IMG/VR virus record: IMGVR_UViG_3300045921_000619 | Coordinates: 1 to 30,857 of that record | Origin: a virus | Length of the DNA stretch: 30,857 nucleotides | Direction: 5' to 3' (one strand) | Shown: piece after piece, positions 1 through 5,932 of the stretch | How positions within the stretch are numbered: position 1 is the first letter of the stretch | Layout of the letters: the number at the start of each line of letters is the position of its first letter | Notes under the pieces: generated by a model | Database searches by the model: none | What the model saw: only the letters and a program-made list of their open reading frames with translations | Told to the model about the DNA's origin: nothing | Translations under genes and position numbers: made by a program

Positions 1-396
1 CTGGTAGGTGTCGCCCAGAAGGCGGCGCATGGCGATCTGCAGATCTTCATCCGCCGTGATGCGGCTGGCCCAGGGGAAGTTCGCGCGCAGCCAGGCCGGG
101 CTAAGTTCGGTGATGACGGCGCAACGCTGCGTCTGCAGCAGATCGCAGATCACGTATCCGGGCGCGCGCTTCAGCACCTGCACTTCCATTTCGAAGTGCT
201 GCAGGCCTTCGGCGTAGGCGGCATTCCGGAAGGCCAGAAACAGGCGGCCGGTGCCCTTCTTCAAGGGCTGCGCGCGGTGAATCTGGATGGGCGAATGGTA
301 GCGATCGCTATCGAAGGGCGTGCCGTAGCCGGGCAGCATCTCCCACGCGTACCAGCGGCCGGGCAGCAGGGTTAGCGGTGGCGGATCGGTTGGCAT
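1..396 (-). CDS. Conserved phage-associated hypothetical protein (C-terminus cut by window edge)
   Basis: The minus strand is open from an ATG at 396-394 to base 1 without a stop, giving at least 132 residues; the C-terminus lies outside the window. The N-terminus is proline-rich (MPTDPPPLTLLPGRWYAWEM), followed by an alternating hydrophobic pattern typical of beta strands and then a mixed region ending in an Arg/Asp-rich helix-like stretch. Codon use (GCG, CTG, GGC, GAA) matches the phage structural genes, which supports real coding. I do not recognise a catalytic motif. From memory, proteins with this N-terminal WYAWEM-like segment occur in Acidobacteria prophages without known function. 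It is divergent from the plus-strand block starting at 799. A second ATG 17 residues in (WEM) is a possible alternative start. The Shine-Dalgarno match upstream is weak. Confidence 0.7.
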   Translation of the reverse strand, partial: MPTDPPPLTLLPGRWYAWEMLPGYGTPFDSDRYHSPIQIHRAQPLKKGTGRLFLAFRNAAYAEGLQHFEMEVQVLKRAPGYVICDLLQTQRCAVITELSPAWLRANFPWASRITADEDLQIAMRRLLGDTYQ

Positions 397-798
397 GCGT
401 ATCCAGACTATCAACGGCGGGCGCGGCGTCGATTGCGGGCTGGGTAGCGGTGCCAGGCAAGCGCGAGGGCGGTGGTGAACGATGGGCGAATCTTTTGCGG
501 TTGGATGCGCAACCATCCGCGCCGCCGCCTTCGCGCAGCCTGTTGACGGCGCGGCCCGGAAGGAGAGCGATCGGTGACGCGATAGGCGGGCGGTGCCGGA
601 AATTTTGCAGGCCGGGGTTAAGTTCCGGGCGTGCGGCCGGTAGACTCGAACAGCATTGTGTTCCCTGCGCGCAGACGGCGCAGGAGCGGCGCCATCCGTG
701 GAAAGCGCCGGACGGGCTCGAAGGCCGTCCTAAAACCGCCGCCAGGCGGCATCGCATGAAGCGGTGAATCCGACTCCCGGTTACCGATCCAGCCCGAA
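397..798. other. Divergent intergenic region, about 400 bases, probably regulatory
   Basis: This gap separates the minus-strand gene starting at 396 from the plus-strand gene starting at 799, so it should carry promoters for both directions. I see no convincing protein: the plus-strand frame through 378-767 has atypical Arg/Pro/Ala-rich composition and overlaps the start of the minus gene. Local symmetry is present: GGTTG (499-503) faces CAACC (510-514) with a 6-base gap, a possible operator. No strong -35/-10 pair was found by eye, so the promoters cannot be placed. Confidence 0.4.
499..514. promoter_or_regulatory. Short inverted repeat, possible operator
   Basis: GGTTG at 499-503 and CAACC at 510-514 form a 5-base inverted repeat with a 6-base spacer, interleaved with a second GGATG/CATCC symmetry. 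It sits in the divergent gap between two opposed genes, where repressor sites are expected. Short repeats like this arise often by chance in GC-rich DNA, so this is only a candidate. Confidence 0.2.
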
Positions 799-1140
799 GT
801 GCATCCACCGATCGCGATCGACGCCGCGCGGGGCCGTGTGCCGATCAAGGATCACGCGGGCGAAACGCTTGAATGGGTACCGATCGCCCGGGCGCGGGCG
901 CTGCTTGCGGCGGGGACGGTGGAAATCCTGGGGACGCGCCGGCGGATAAGGGCGCTGCGGTTCCGGCAGGCGGAACCGGTGATGGAACGGCGCTTCTTTC
1001 CCGTGCGCAAGGCAGGCTTCGGCGCGCCGCACCGGCGCGAAACCCAGCAGAACCCGCGGGGCTGCTGGCACCTTGAGTTTCTGCGCGAATCCACGCGCAG
1101 CCTTTTCACGAAAGTAGTGGACGATTGCCGGGCAGCGTAG
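799..1140 (+). CDS. Small conserved phage hypothetical protein
   Basis: 113 residues from a GTG start; the frame is closed by a TGA at 757-759 and no ATG lies between, so GTG 799 is the only reasonable start. The N-terminal half reads like a compact beta/alpha fold with a segment EWVPIARARALL, then GTRRRIRALRF. The C-terminal part is basic and ends FTKVVDDCRAA. The pattern of a VPIARA-like helix, a GTRRRIRAL core and a VVDDC tail resembles, from memory, uncharacterised proteins found beside sigma-like genes in Acidobacteria prophages. No catalytic residues can be named. The next gene overlaps its end by 16 bases, suggesting one transcript with 1125-2740. Its basic composition would fit nucleic-acid contact, but that is inference. 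Confidence 0.6.
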   Translation: MHPPIAIDAARGRVPIKDHAGETLEWVPIARARALLAAGTVEILGTRRRIRALRFRQAEPVMERRFFPVRKAGFGAPHRRETQQNPRGCWHLEFLRESTRSLFTKVVDDCRAA

Positions 1141-1415
1141 ATGCGGCGCAAGTGCCGGATGGCGGGCCTTCGCCGTTCGCGGTTTGCGTGGCGGACGAAG
1201 CGACCGCGCTGCTTGCGCGGTGTTGCGCGGGGATGCCGTCACGGCACCGGCAGCTGCTGGCCTGGCGGTACCGGGATGCGATGACCTTTGCCGCGATCGC
1301 GGGGCGCTGGGGCGTGACGGAAGTGGCGGTACACCGGATGCACGGCAGGCTGCTGGTGACCTTGCGGGCGCGCCTGGCGGAGCTGCGGGTGACGCGGCTG
1401 GATGAGGTGATCTAG
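1125..1415 (+). CDS. Sigma-70 region-4-like HTH protein
   Basis: 96 residues. The C-terminal half (about residues 39-85) has the layout of sigma-70 region 4: a helix RHRQLLAWRYRDAMTFAAIA, a turn at GRWGVT and a recognition-like helix EVAVHRMHGRLLVTLRARL. Region 2 is absent, so this is not a full sigma factor. It more likely works as a small DNA-binding regulator, possibly of late phage transcription, like the sigma-4-like late regulators of other phages. TTG at 1125 gives the longest form and overlaps the previous gene; GTG at 1152 is an alternative start. The stop is followed immediately by the ParB-domain gene at 1417. The HTH assignment is fairly secure; the regulatory target is unknown. 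Confidence 0.65.
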   Translation: MPGSVDAAQVPDGGPSPFAVCVADEATALLARCCAGMPSRHRQLLAWRYRDAMTFAAIAGRWGVTEVAVHRMHGRLLVTLRARLAELRVTRLDEVI

Positions 1416-1416
1416 G

Positions 1417-2022
1417 GTGGACGGAATTCGAAATCAGGATTACGCGCTGGTGGGCATTGGGGCTCTACGGCCGCACCCGGCGAACCCGCGCCGCGGCGAC
1501 GTGGGCGCGATCGCGCGCAGCGTGAAGGCCAACGGGTTCTACGGCGCCGTGGTGGCGCAGCAGGGCACGGGCTACATTCTGGCGGGGAACCACCGCTGGG
1601 ACGCAGCGCGGCGCGAGGGCCTGACGCAGGTGCCCGTGCTGTGGGTGGAGTGTACGGACGAAGAGGCGCGGCGGATCCTGCTGGTGGACAACCGCACGAA
1701 CGACGGCGCGGGCTACGACGACGAAGCGCTGGCGAAGCTGTTGGACGAGATCCGGGCGACGGATGGGCTGGACGGCACGGGGTGGACGCCCGCGGACCTG
1801 GACGCCCTGCTGCAGGGCCTGGGCGATGCGGTGATGGGCGGCAACCCTGCAAGCGAGCCGGGCGCAGGCGAAGATGGCACCGAAAGTGCTGGGGGGGAAT
1901 CTCCCAGAAGAGACCGAAGATGCCCTCTCTGCGGTGGACCGGGCCGAGGAACTGCAGCAGAAGTGGCGGACGGAGAGCGGACAGCTTTGGGTGATTCCGA
2001 GCGCCACGCTGCCAGGGCGTGA
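1417..2022 (+). CDS. ParB/sulfiredoxin-fold domain protein; probably the N-terminal half of a frameshifted ParB-methyltransferase
   Basis: 201 residues from GTG 1417, with a GAGGTGAT Shine-Dalgarno-like stretch upstream. Residues 8-95 match the ParB N-terminal (ParB/Srx) domain: strand LVGIGALRPHPANPR, a helix, strand GYILAGNHR with GNHR at 57-60 (the nucleotide-binding ParB box), then WDAARREGLTQVPVLWVE and a basic helix before DNRTND. The helical segment after residue 100 (DEALAKLLDEI) is typical of proteins in which this domain leads into a DNA methylase. After a run of seven G (1891-1897) this frame turns Arg/Gly-rich and loses its phage-like codon pattern. The plus-one frame instead continues smoothly into the methyltransferase. 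I therefore think residues beyond about 160 are an artefact of a frameshift. A true short protein remains possible. Confidence 0.75.
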   Translation: MDGIRNQDYALVGIGALRPHPANPRRGDVGAIARSVKANGFYGAVVAQQGTGYILAGNHRWDAARREGLTQVPVLWVECTDEEARRILLVDNRTNDGAGYDDEALAKLLDEIRATDGLDGTGWTPADLDALLQGLGDAVMGGNPASEPGAGEDGTESAGGESPRRDRRCPLCGGPGRGTAAEVADGERTALGDSERHAARA

Positions 2023-2740
2023 GCACCGCATTCTGTGCGGAGACTCCACGAGCATCGAGAGCATATCGAGGCTGCTGAACGGAAGCCAGCCGGTGCTGAT
2101 GGCCACAGATCCACCTTACGGCGTGAAGTACGACTCCAGCTGGCGCGCCGAGTACTCCTCTGGCGAATACAGCGTGGGAGCGATCGCCAACGATGATCGC
2201 GCGGACTGGACGGAAGTCTGGGAGCGTTGGGGCGTGCCAGTGCTCTACGTTTGGCACGGCGGCCTGCACGCGGACGTGGTCTCGGCGAGCCTGAAGACGG
2301 CGGGCTACGAGATCCGCAGCCAGATCATCTGGAACAAGGCCGTGATGGTGTTCGGCCGCGGCGCCTATCACTGGAAGCATGAACCGTGTTGGTACGCGGT
2401 GAAGAAGGGCCGAAACGCGAACTGGCAGGGCGACCGCAAGCAGACCACGGTCTGGGATTGCGGAAACGGCAGCGGCGCCGGGCGCACCGGGGACACCGCG
2501 GATGACTTCCACGCGGCGCACATCTCGCAGAAGCCCGTCGAGCTATTTCGCAGGCCGATCCTGAACCACACCGAGCGAGGCGACGTCGTGGCGGAGCCCT
2601 TCTCCGGATCCGGATCGCAACTGGTGGCTGCAGAGCAGCTTGGGCGCGTTTGCGTGGCGATGGAGTTGGAACCGAAGTTCGTGGCGGTAGCGCTGGAGCG
2701 GATGGCGGCGCTGGGATGCGAGCCGAGGCTAGCGATGTGA
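1874..2740 (+). CDS. DNA methyltransferase (N6-adenine/N4-cytosine class), probably the C-terminal half of the same protein
   Basis: 288 residues from ATG 1874. Residues 22-41 form the linker (AEELQQKW...GQLWVI) that in family members joins a ParB domain to the methylase. HRILCGDS at 51-58 is the usual entry strand. DPPY at 79-82 is catalytic motif IV, and FSGSGS at 243-248 is motif I, the S-adenosylmethionine loop. Motif IV before motif I indicates a beta-class amino-methyltransferase. The target base and recognition site cannot be read. No restriction endonuclease lies beside it, so it probably protects phage DNA or modifies host sites. ATG 1874 has a poor ribosome site and lies inside the ParB frame. 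Removing one G from the 1891-1897 tract would give one protein of about 440 residues. Codon use is somewhat less GC3-extreme than in the ParB half, hinting at separate origins. Confidence 0.85.
   Translation: MAPKVLGGNLPEETEDALSAVDRAEELQQKWRTESGQLWVIPSATLPGREHRILCGDSTSIESISRLLNGSQPVLMATDPPYGVKYDSSWRAEYSSGEYSVGAIANDDRADWTEVWERWGVPVLYVWHGGLHADVVSASLKTAGYEIRSQIIWNKAVMVFGRGAYHWKHEPCWYAVKKGRNANWQGDRKQTTVWDCGNGSGAGRTGDTADDFHAAHISQKPVELFRRPILNHTERGDVVAEPFSGSGSQLVAAEQLGRVCVAMELEPKFVAVALERMAALGCEPRLAM
1891..1897 (+). repeat. Run of seven G at the ParB-methyltransferase frame junction
   Basis: Seven consecutive G lie exactly where the ParB frame must switch to the methyltransferase frame. Six G would put both in one frame; seven do not. 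Homopolymeric G tracts are known sites of slipped-strand phase variation in bacterial methyltransferases and also of sequencing or assembly errors. The sequence alone cannot decide between these. Confidence 0.6.
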
Positions 2741-2759
2741 TGTGGCTTTGGATAGGGAA

Positions 2760-2796
2760 CGGCGGCCTTGCGACGTCCGCGAAGACAAGGCCGCCG
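2760..2796. terminator. Perfect hairpin between convergent genes, possible bidirectional terminator
   Basis: CGGCGGCCTTG (2760-2770) and CAAGGCCGCCG (2786-2796) form an 11-base perfect stem with a 15-base loop. It lies between the end of the methyltransferase at 2740 and the end of the opposing protease gene at 2825, where a terminator serving both would be expected. There is no clear U-run on either side, so classical intrinsic termination is uncertain. Confidence 0.45.
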
Positions 2797-2824
2797 GGTA
2801 GTGGAGAGGAAAGCAGGGGGCGGT

Positions 2825-3448
2825 TTAGGGATAGGCGCTTTGGCGAACCTGAGCGGTATCGCAGGCACTAGGGTTAGCCGGGACCAAGCTAGGCGCCTTC
2901 ATGACGGTGGTGAAAGCGGTGCACAAGGGACAATCGTTGAGGTTAAGGGAGTGGCCCACTTCATGCATGCCAACGTCGACGACCTGGGGTGTACTTAGGG
3001 TGTTGTCGATCTCGCAGTTGCCGTGGCCAAGGCGCCAGGTGTTGTGTGCGGTGGACCAACGCCAGTCGAAGACGCAGCGCCCGGAGACCTCAGGCAGTGC
3101 AGCCCAGAGCCACTGAAGCCAGGGGATGAAGGGGGGGTCGTTATTAGGGGGGATGGTTTGCAGTTCGAAGAAGGAAAGATCTGCGTTTGTCGCGGAGTTT
3201 AGGTTCTTCCATTTTGTCTGCGCGGATCGAATGGCATCTGCCTTTTCGGAAGGCCAGTAAGTATAGTTGCCAACGAAAAACCCGTTGTACATGATGTAAG
3301 CGAGTTGCGTTCCGCGAGGCCAAGCCTGAACAGCGCCGGGCGTGACGGTGGCAGGGGGCTGGTTCACGTTGACCTGGCAGGTTTGGGCTGACGCGAAGAA
3401 AGCGCAGAGGAGCAAAGCGGTAGCAATAGCGATGGTTCGGTTGTACAT
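2825..3448 (-). CDS. Secreted metzincin-like metalloprotease, putative
   Basis: 207 residues, starting at the minus-strand ATG 3448-3446; AGGAG is placed 7 bases upstream. Residues 1-22 are a signal peptide (hydrophobic IAIATALLLCAFFASAQT, cleavage probably after the Ala or Gln near 22). H162, E163 and H166 form a zinc-binding HExxH, and D172 falls at the third-ligand position of the HExxHxxGxxH/D metzincin signature; the usual Gly is Asn169. M183 in TTVMKAP fits a Met-turn. Seven cysteines in the mature part suggest an oxidised, exported protein. It should hydrolyse peptide bonds outside the cytoplasm; its substrate is unknown. It is the second gene of a minus-strand pair, 10 bases after the gene ending at 3459. 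Its mixed codon use differs from the phage genes, suggesting host-derived cargo. Confidence 0.75.
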   Translation of the reverse strand: MYNRTIAIATALLLCAFFASAQTCQVNVNQPPATVTPGAVQAWPRGTQLAYIMYNGFFVGNYTYWPSEKADAIRSAQTKWKNLNSATNADLSFFELQTIPPNNDPPFIPWLQWLWAALPEVSGRCVFDWRWSTAHNTWRLGHGNCEIDNTLSTPQVVDVGMHEVGHSLNLNDCPLCTAFTTVMKAPSLVPANPSACDTAQVRQSAYP

Positions 3449-3458
3449 GGGGACACTC

Positions 3459-4142
3459 CTATTGAGGAAACTGTTTGATAAATTCCGACTCTTCAACGCC
3501 GTGAAACGCTGAGTTGCCGGTTGAGACTCTTGATAAATCATCCGCCCAGACGGCATGCAAGCGGCCGTCGTGGAGGCGCCAGACCTTTTTGAAGAAGTAA
3601 GCATCGAGGTCTGGCACATAGCGAAGAAAGAAAACATAAGTTTGGCCTTCTTTGAGGTCGTCGCCATAGCCGACGACTTGCCGGGCAGTGAGGCGACCGC
3701 TGGGCATTCGCACCATGCCCTTGTTGAACCCCTCGCGAAGAACGGTGATGAGATTTCGATCAGGGACGAGGGGATTGCGCTTGAGGTTGCGGCGGACGTT
3801 GACTGAGTACTCGGAATACAGGGATTTGCGATCTTCCGACGCGTGGGGGGTGATGGCGGTGAGGTCACCGATGAGAACGGAGTCGCTGGCCTGGGTTGGG
3901 ATTTCTGGCAACTCCCGGAGAGTGACATGAATAGGCCCAGGGAGCACGTTCGGGTCATTGGGTTCAAGGGACGCTGAGCCCGGAGGCAGATTGAACTGTT
4001 TTGCGCGATTGAGCCGGATGAGGCTCGGGACCGAGTCGGTTGTTTCAGAAAGTGAATAGACAGTTTGCTGCGCGGGCAATGGCCGATAAGCAAACAGTGA
4101 CGCGGAAAAGCAAAGGGCGATAACTAGTTGTGGTTTTGTCAT
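3459..4142 (-). CDS. Exported protein of unknown function, upstream partner of the metzincin
   Basis: 227 residues. MTKPQLVIALCFSASLFAYR followed by PLPAQQ is a signal peptide with likely cleavage near Ala-Gln-Gln at 24-26, a style common in Acidobacteria. There is no further membrane segment. The mature protein is polar with charged segments (RNLKRNPLVPDRN; YGDDLKEGQTYVFFLRYVPDLDAYFF) that look like a beta-rich fold. A short conserved-looking motif KEGQTYVFFLRY is reminiscent of exported proteins that report on host metabolic state, but I do not recognise the family. It is the first gene of the minus-strand pair and ends 10 bases before the protease start, so the two are almost certainly cotranscribed. 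It could be a partner, inhibitor or substrate of the protease; nothing in the sequence decides this. Confidence 0.7.
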   Translation of the reverse strand: MTKPQLVIALCFSASLFAYRPLPAQQTVYSLSETTDSVPSLIRLNRAKQFNLPPGSASLEPNDPNVLPGPIHVTLRELPEIPTQASDSVLIGDLTAITPHASEDRKSLYSEYSVNVRRNLKRNPLVPDRNLITVLREGFNKGMVRMPSGRLTARQVVGYGDDLKEGQTYVFFLRYVPDLDAYFFKKVWRLHDGRLHAVWADDLSRVSTGNSAFHGVEESEFIKQFPQ

Positions 4143-4163
4143 GGGAGCAATAGTACTGTTGGG

Positions 4164-4192
4164 AGCTTAGTGGAGTCGGAGAGTGCCGTCAA
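4164..4192 (-). promoter_or_regulatory. Possible promoter for the exported-protein pair
   Basis: Read on the minus strand, TTGACG (4192-4187) and TAAGCT (4169-4164) are spaced by 17 bases and point at the gene starting at 4142. The -35 is five of six to consensus, the -10 only three of six. Predicted leader length is about 15 bases, with no clear Shine-Dalgarno. Confidence 0.3.
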
Positions 4193-4219
4193 TCGGTTAT
4201 TGAACGCAGTTGGCGAAAT

Positions 4220-4233
4220 GTTACAGATATAAC
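4220..4233. promoter_or_regulatory. Inverted repeat GTTA-N6-TAAC, possible operator
   Basis: An AT-rich dyad sits in the divergent gap between the minus-strand exported pair and the plus-strand gene at 4317, between the two candidate promoters. Its position suits a regulator of either direction. It is short, so chance cannot be excluded. Confidence 0.25.
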
Positions 4234-4250
4234 GTTTCCGGGAGTTCCAG

Positions 4251-4279
4251 TTGACGACGCGGCGGCGCTGGGATGTAAA
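4251..4279 (+). promoter_or_regulatory. Sigma-70-like promoter driving the 4317 gene and the morphogenesis operon
   Basis: TTGACG at 4251-4256 and TGTAAA at 4274-4279 are separated by exactly 17 bases, five of six and four of six to consensus. A start site near 4286 would leave about a 30-base leader with GGAGAG at 4305-4310, six bases before the ATG at 4317. This is the best placed plus-strand promoter upstream of the terminase block. Confidence 0.5.
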
Positions 4280-4316
4280 CCGCGCTTGGCCGATTGAAGC
4301 CAGTGGAGAGTGATCG

Positions 4317-4631
4317 ATGCAGAACAATCAAGATCTACCCGTGGATCAGGCGGGGCTGCCGGTGATTGAGCCGGGGCAGACGGTGCGGCAGAATGCGACG
4401 GCGGTGAGCGCGCAGCTGGTGCCGGAAGGCGCTGGATCGAACCGCGTGGCGCGGTTTCTTTGCACGGTGCCGTGCTTTATTCGCTTCGGGCTTGACCCCA
4501 CGGCCACGGTGGACGATCTGCCGCTGGTGGCGAACGTGCCGGAATACTTCGTGGTGCCGGCGGGGCACAAGGTCGCGGTGCTGCGCGGCGGCGGCACAGA
4601 CGGCATTTTGTACGTGACGGTAGCGCAATGA
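4317..4631 (+). CDS. Small hypothetical protein preceding the D,D-peptidase
   Basis: 104 residues. ATG 4317 is preceded by GGAGAG at good distance. The protein has a disordered N-terminus followed by a compact predicted beta-rich domain (RVARFLCTVPCFIRFGL, then EYFVVPAGHKVAVLRGGGTDGILYVTVAQ). This arrangement of a strand, a VPAG turn and a GTDGILYVT strand resembles small virion or fibre-associated beta domains, where a YF-V-PAG-H core is common, but I cannot name the family. Two close cysteines (C49 and C53) could pair or bind metal. Its stop overlaps the next start as ATGA (4628-4631), so translation is coupled to the peptidase. A role in displaying or stabilising that enzyme is plausible inference. 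Confidence 0.65.
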   Translation: MQNNQDLPVDQAGLPVIEPGQTVRQNATAVSAQLVPEGAGSNRVARFLCTVPCFIRFGLDPTATVDDLPLVANVPEYFVVPAGHKVAVLRGGGTDGILYVTVAQ

Positions 4632-5917
4632 TCTATCCGATGGCGCTGGCGGGCCGGGGTCCGCAGGGCGCGGGGGCCTGGGTGCTGGACCCGGTACCGC
4701 CGCCGCTGCCGGAACCGGAACCGGAAGAACCGGAACCGCCGGTGGAGCCGCCGGCGTACGCGTCCGTTGTGCTGGATTTCGCGACGGGCGCGGTGGTGCG
4801 CGGCGTGAACGCGGATGCGGTGCACCCGCAGGCTTCCACCACGAAGCTAATGACGGCGCTGCTGGCGTACGAATCCTGCCCGGCGCTGATGGATACGGTG
4901 GCGATTTCGGCCGCGGCCGAAGCCACGCTGGGATCGCAGGCCTGGCTGTACGAAGGCGAGGTCTACACGCTGAACCAGCTGCTGCTCGCGCTAATGCTGC
5001 CCAGCGGCAACGATGCGGCGCACGCGATCGCGGAGCACGTGGGACAAACGTACCTGGGGGGCACCAGCGCCGCCGATGGGTACGCGCGGTTCGTGGCGCG
5101 GATGAACACGCGGGCGGCCGAACTGGGCATGCTTGCGACGGTCTACATGGAACCCCACGGGGGCACATCGGACCTGGCGCACGTGACCAGTGCGCGCGAC
5201 CTGGCCGTGCTTTGCCGGGCTTGCATGCAGCAGGCGGTGCTGCTGCAGATCGCGGGGACGCTGGAAGTGGGCGCCCTGCCGGTGGCGGGGGGCACGGCGC
5301 GGAAACGCTGGACGAACAACACGCGCTTCCTGGGGCGGTACCCGGGCACGGTGGCCGGAAAGCGGGGATGGAACCCGGCCGCGCTGCATGGCCTGGCGGC
5401 GTTGCACCAGCGGGGAAGCGAATCGCTGGTGGCGGCGGTGCTGCACAGCGCGGATGCGGAAGCGGATGCGGCGGCGGAACTGGACGCGGCCTATGCCGCG
5501 CTGGGCACGCCCCTGGGCGCGCTGGCCGGGCGTGCGGCGGCGCACCACGTCACATGGGCAGGCCAGTGGTATACCTCCGCCTACAATCCGGGCCTTTACC
5601 GCGATGGCTACGGCATGTATTGCACCACGGCCTCGGCGCTGAACAGCGCAAGCTACACCTGGTGGGGAACCGGCGTGCGCATCGTGGGTCCGGTGGGGCC
5701 CAGCTTCGGGCGGATGGACGTATCGGTGGACGGGGGCGCGGTGACGATGGTGGAGCAATACAGCGCGGCGGCGGCAAAGGGCGCGGTACTGCACGAAATC
5801 ACCGGCCTGGCCGATGGTCCGCACAGCCTGCTGCTGCAGGGACGCGCGGACAAGCACGCATCCAGCACCGGGCTGTATCACCTGGCGCTGGACGAATTCG
5901 AGACCGTGCGGAACTAG
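4628..5917 (+). CDS. D-alanyl-D-alanine carboxypeptidase-like (peptidase S11) protein with C-terminal beta domain
   Basis: 429 residues; the start overlaps the preceding stop (ATGA). There is no signal peptide. A proline/glutamate-rich linker (22-42) leads into a penicillin-binding-protein-type domain. S70-T-T-K73 is the SxxK nucleophile motif, S126-G-N128 is SxN, and K245-R-G247 stands where family members have KTG; the segment before it (RFLGRYPGTVAGK) aligns with the usual pre-KTG region. The S11 family trims the terminal D-Ala from peptidoglycan pentapeptides. From about residue 310 a second domain follows (TWWGTGVRIVGP...GRMDVSVDGG), resembling a jelly-roll/carbohydrate-binding unit of tail proteins. 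Lack of an export signal and the tail-like domain suggest a virion or lysis role rather than host wall housekeeping. The Thr-to-Arg change could alter activity or make it a binding protein. Confidence 0.85.
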   Translation: MIYPMALAGRGPQGAGAWVLDPVPPPLPEPEPEEPEPPVEPPAYASVVLDFATGAVVRGVNADAVHPQASTTKLMTALLAYESCPALMDTVAISAAAEATLGSQAWLYEGEVYTLNQLLLALMLPSGNDAAHAIAEHVGQTYLGGTSAADGYARFVARMNTRAAELGMLATVYMEPHGGTSDLAHVTSARDLAVLCRACMQQAVLLQIAGTLEVGALPVAGGTARKRWTNNTRFLGRYPGTVAGKRGWNPAALHGLAALHQRGSESLVAAVLHSADAEADAAAELDAAYAALGTPLGALAGRAAAHHVTWAGQWYTSAYNPGLYRDGYGMYCTTASALNSASYTWWGTGVRIVGPVGPSFGRMDVSVDGGAVTMVEQYSAAAAKGAVLHEITGLADGPHSLLLQGRADKHASSTGLYHLALDEFETVRN

Positions 5918-5932
5918 CGGCCGCGGCAAGGC

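Noticed and set aside
378-767. Plus-strand reading frame of 129 codons in the left intergenic gap
   Set aside because: It overlaps the start of a better minus-strand gene, has Arg/Pro/Ala-rich composition unlike real neighbours and no ribosome site.
3449-4093. Fusion of the metzincin with an upstream minus-strand segment in the same frame
   Set aside because: The upstream part is a shadow of the neighbouring exported gene; ATG 3448 with AGGAG and a signal peptide is clearly the start.
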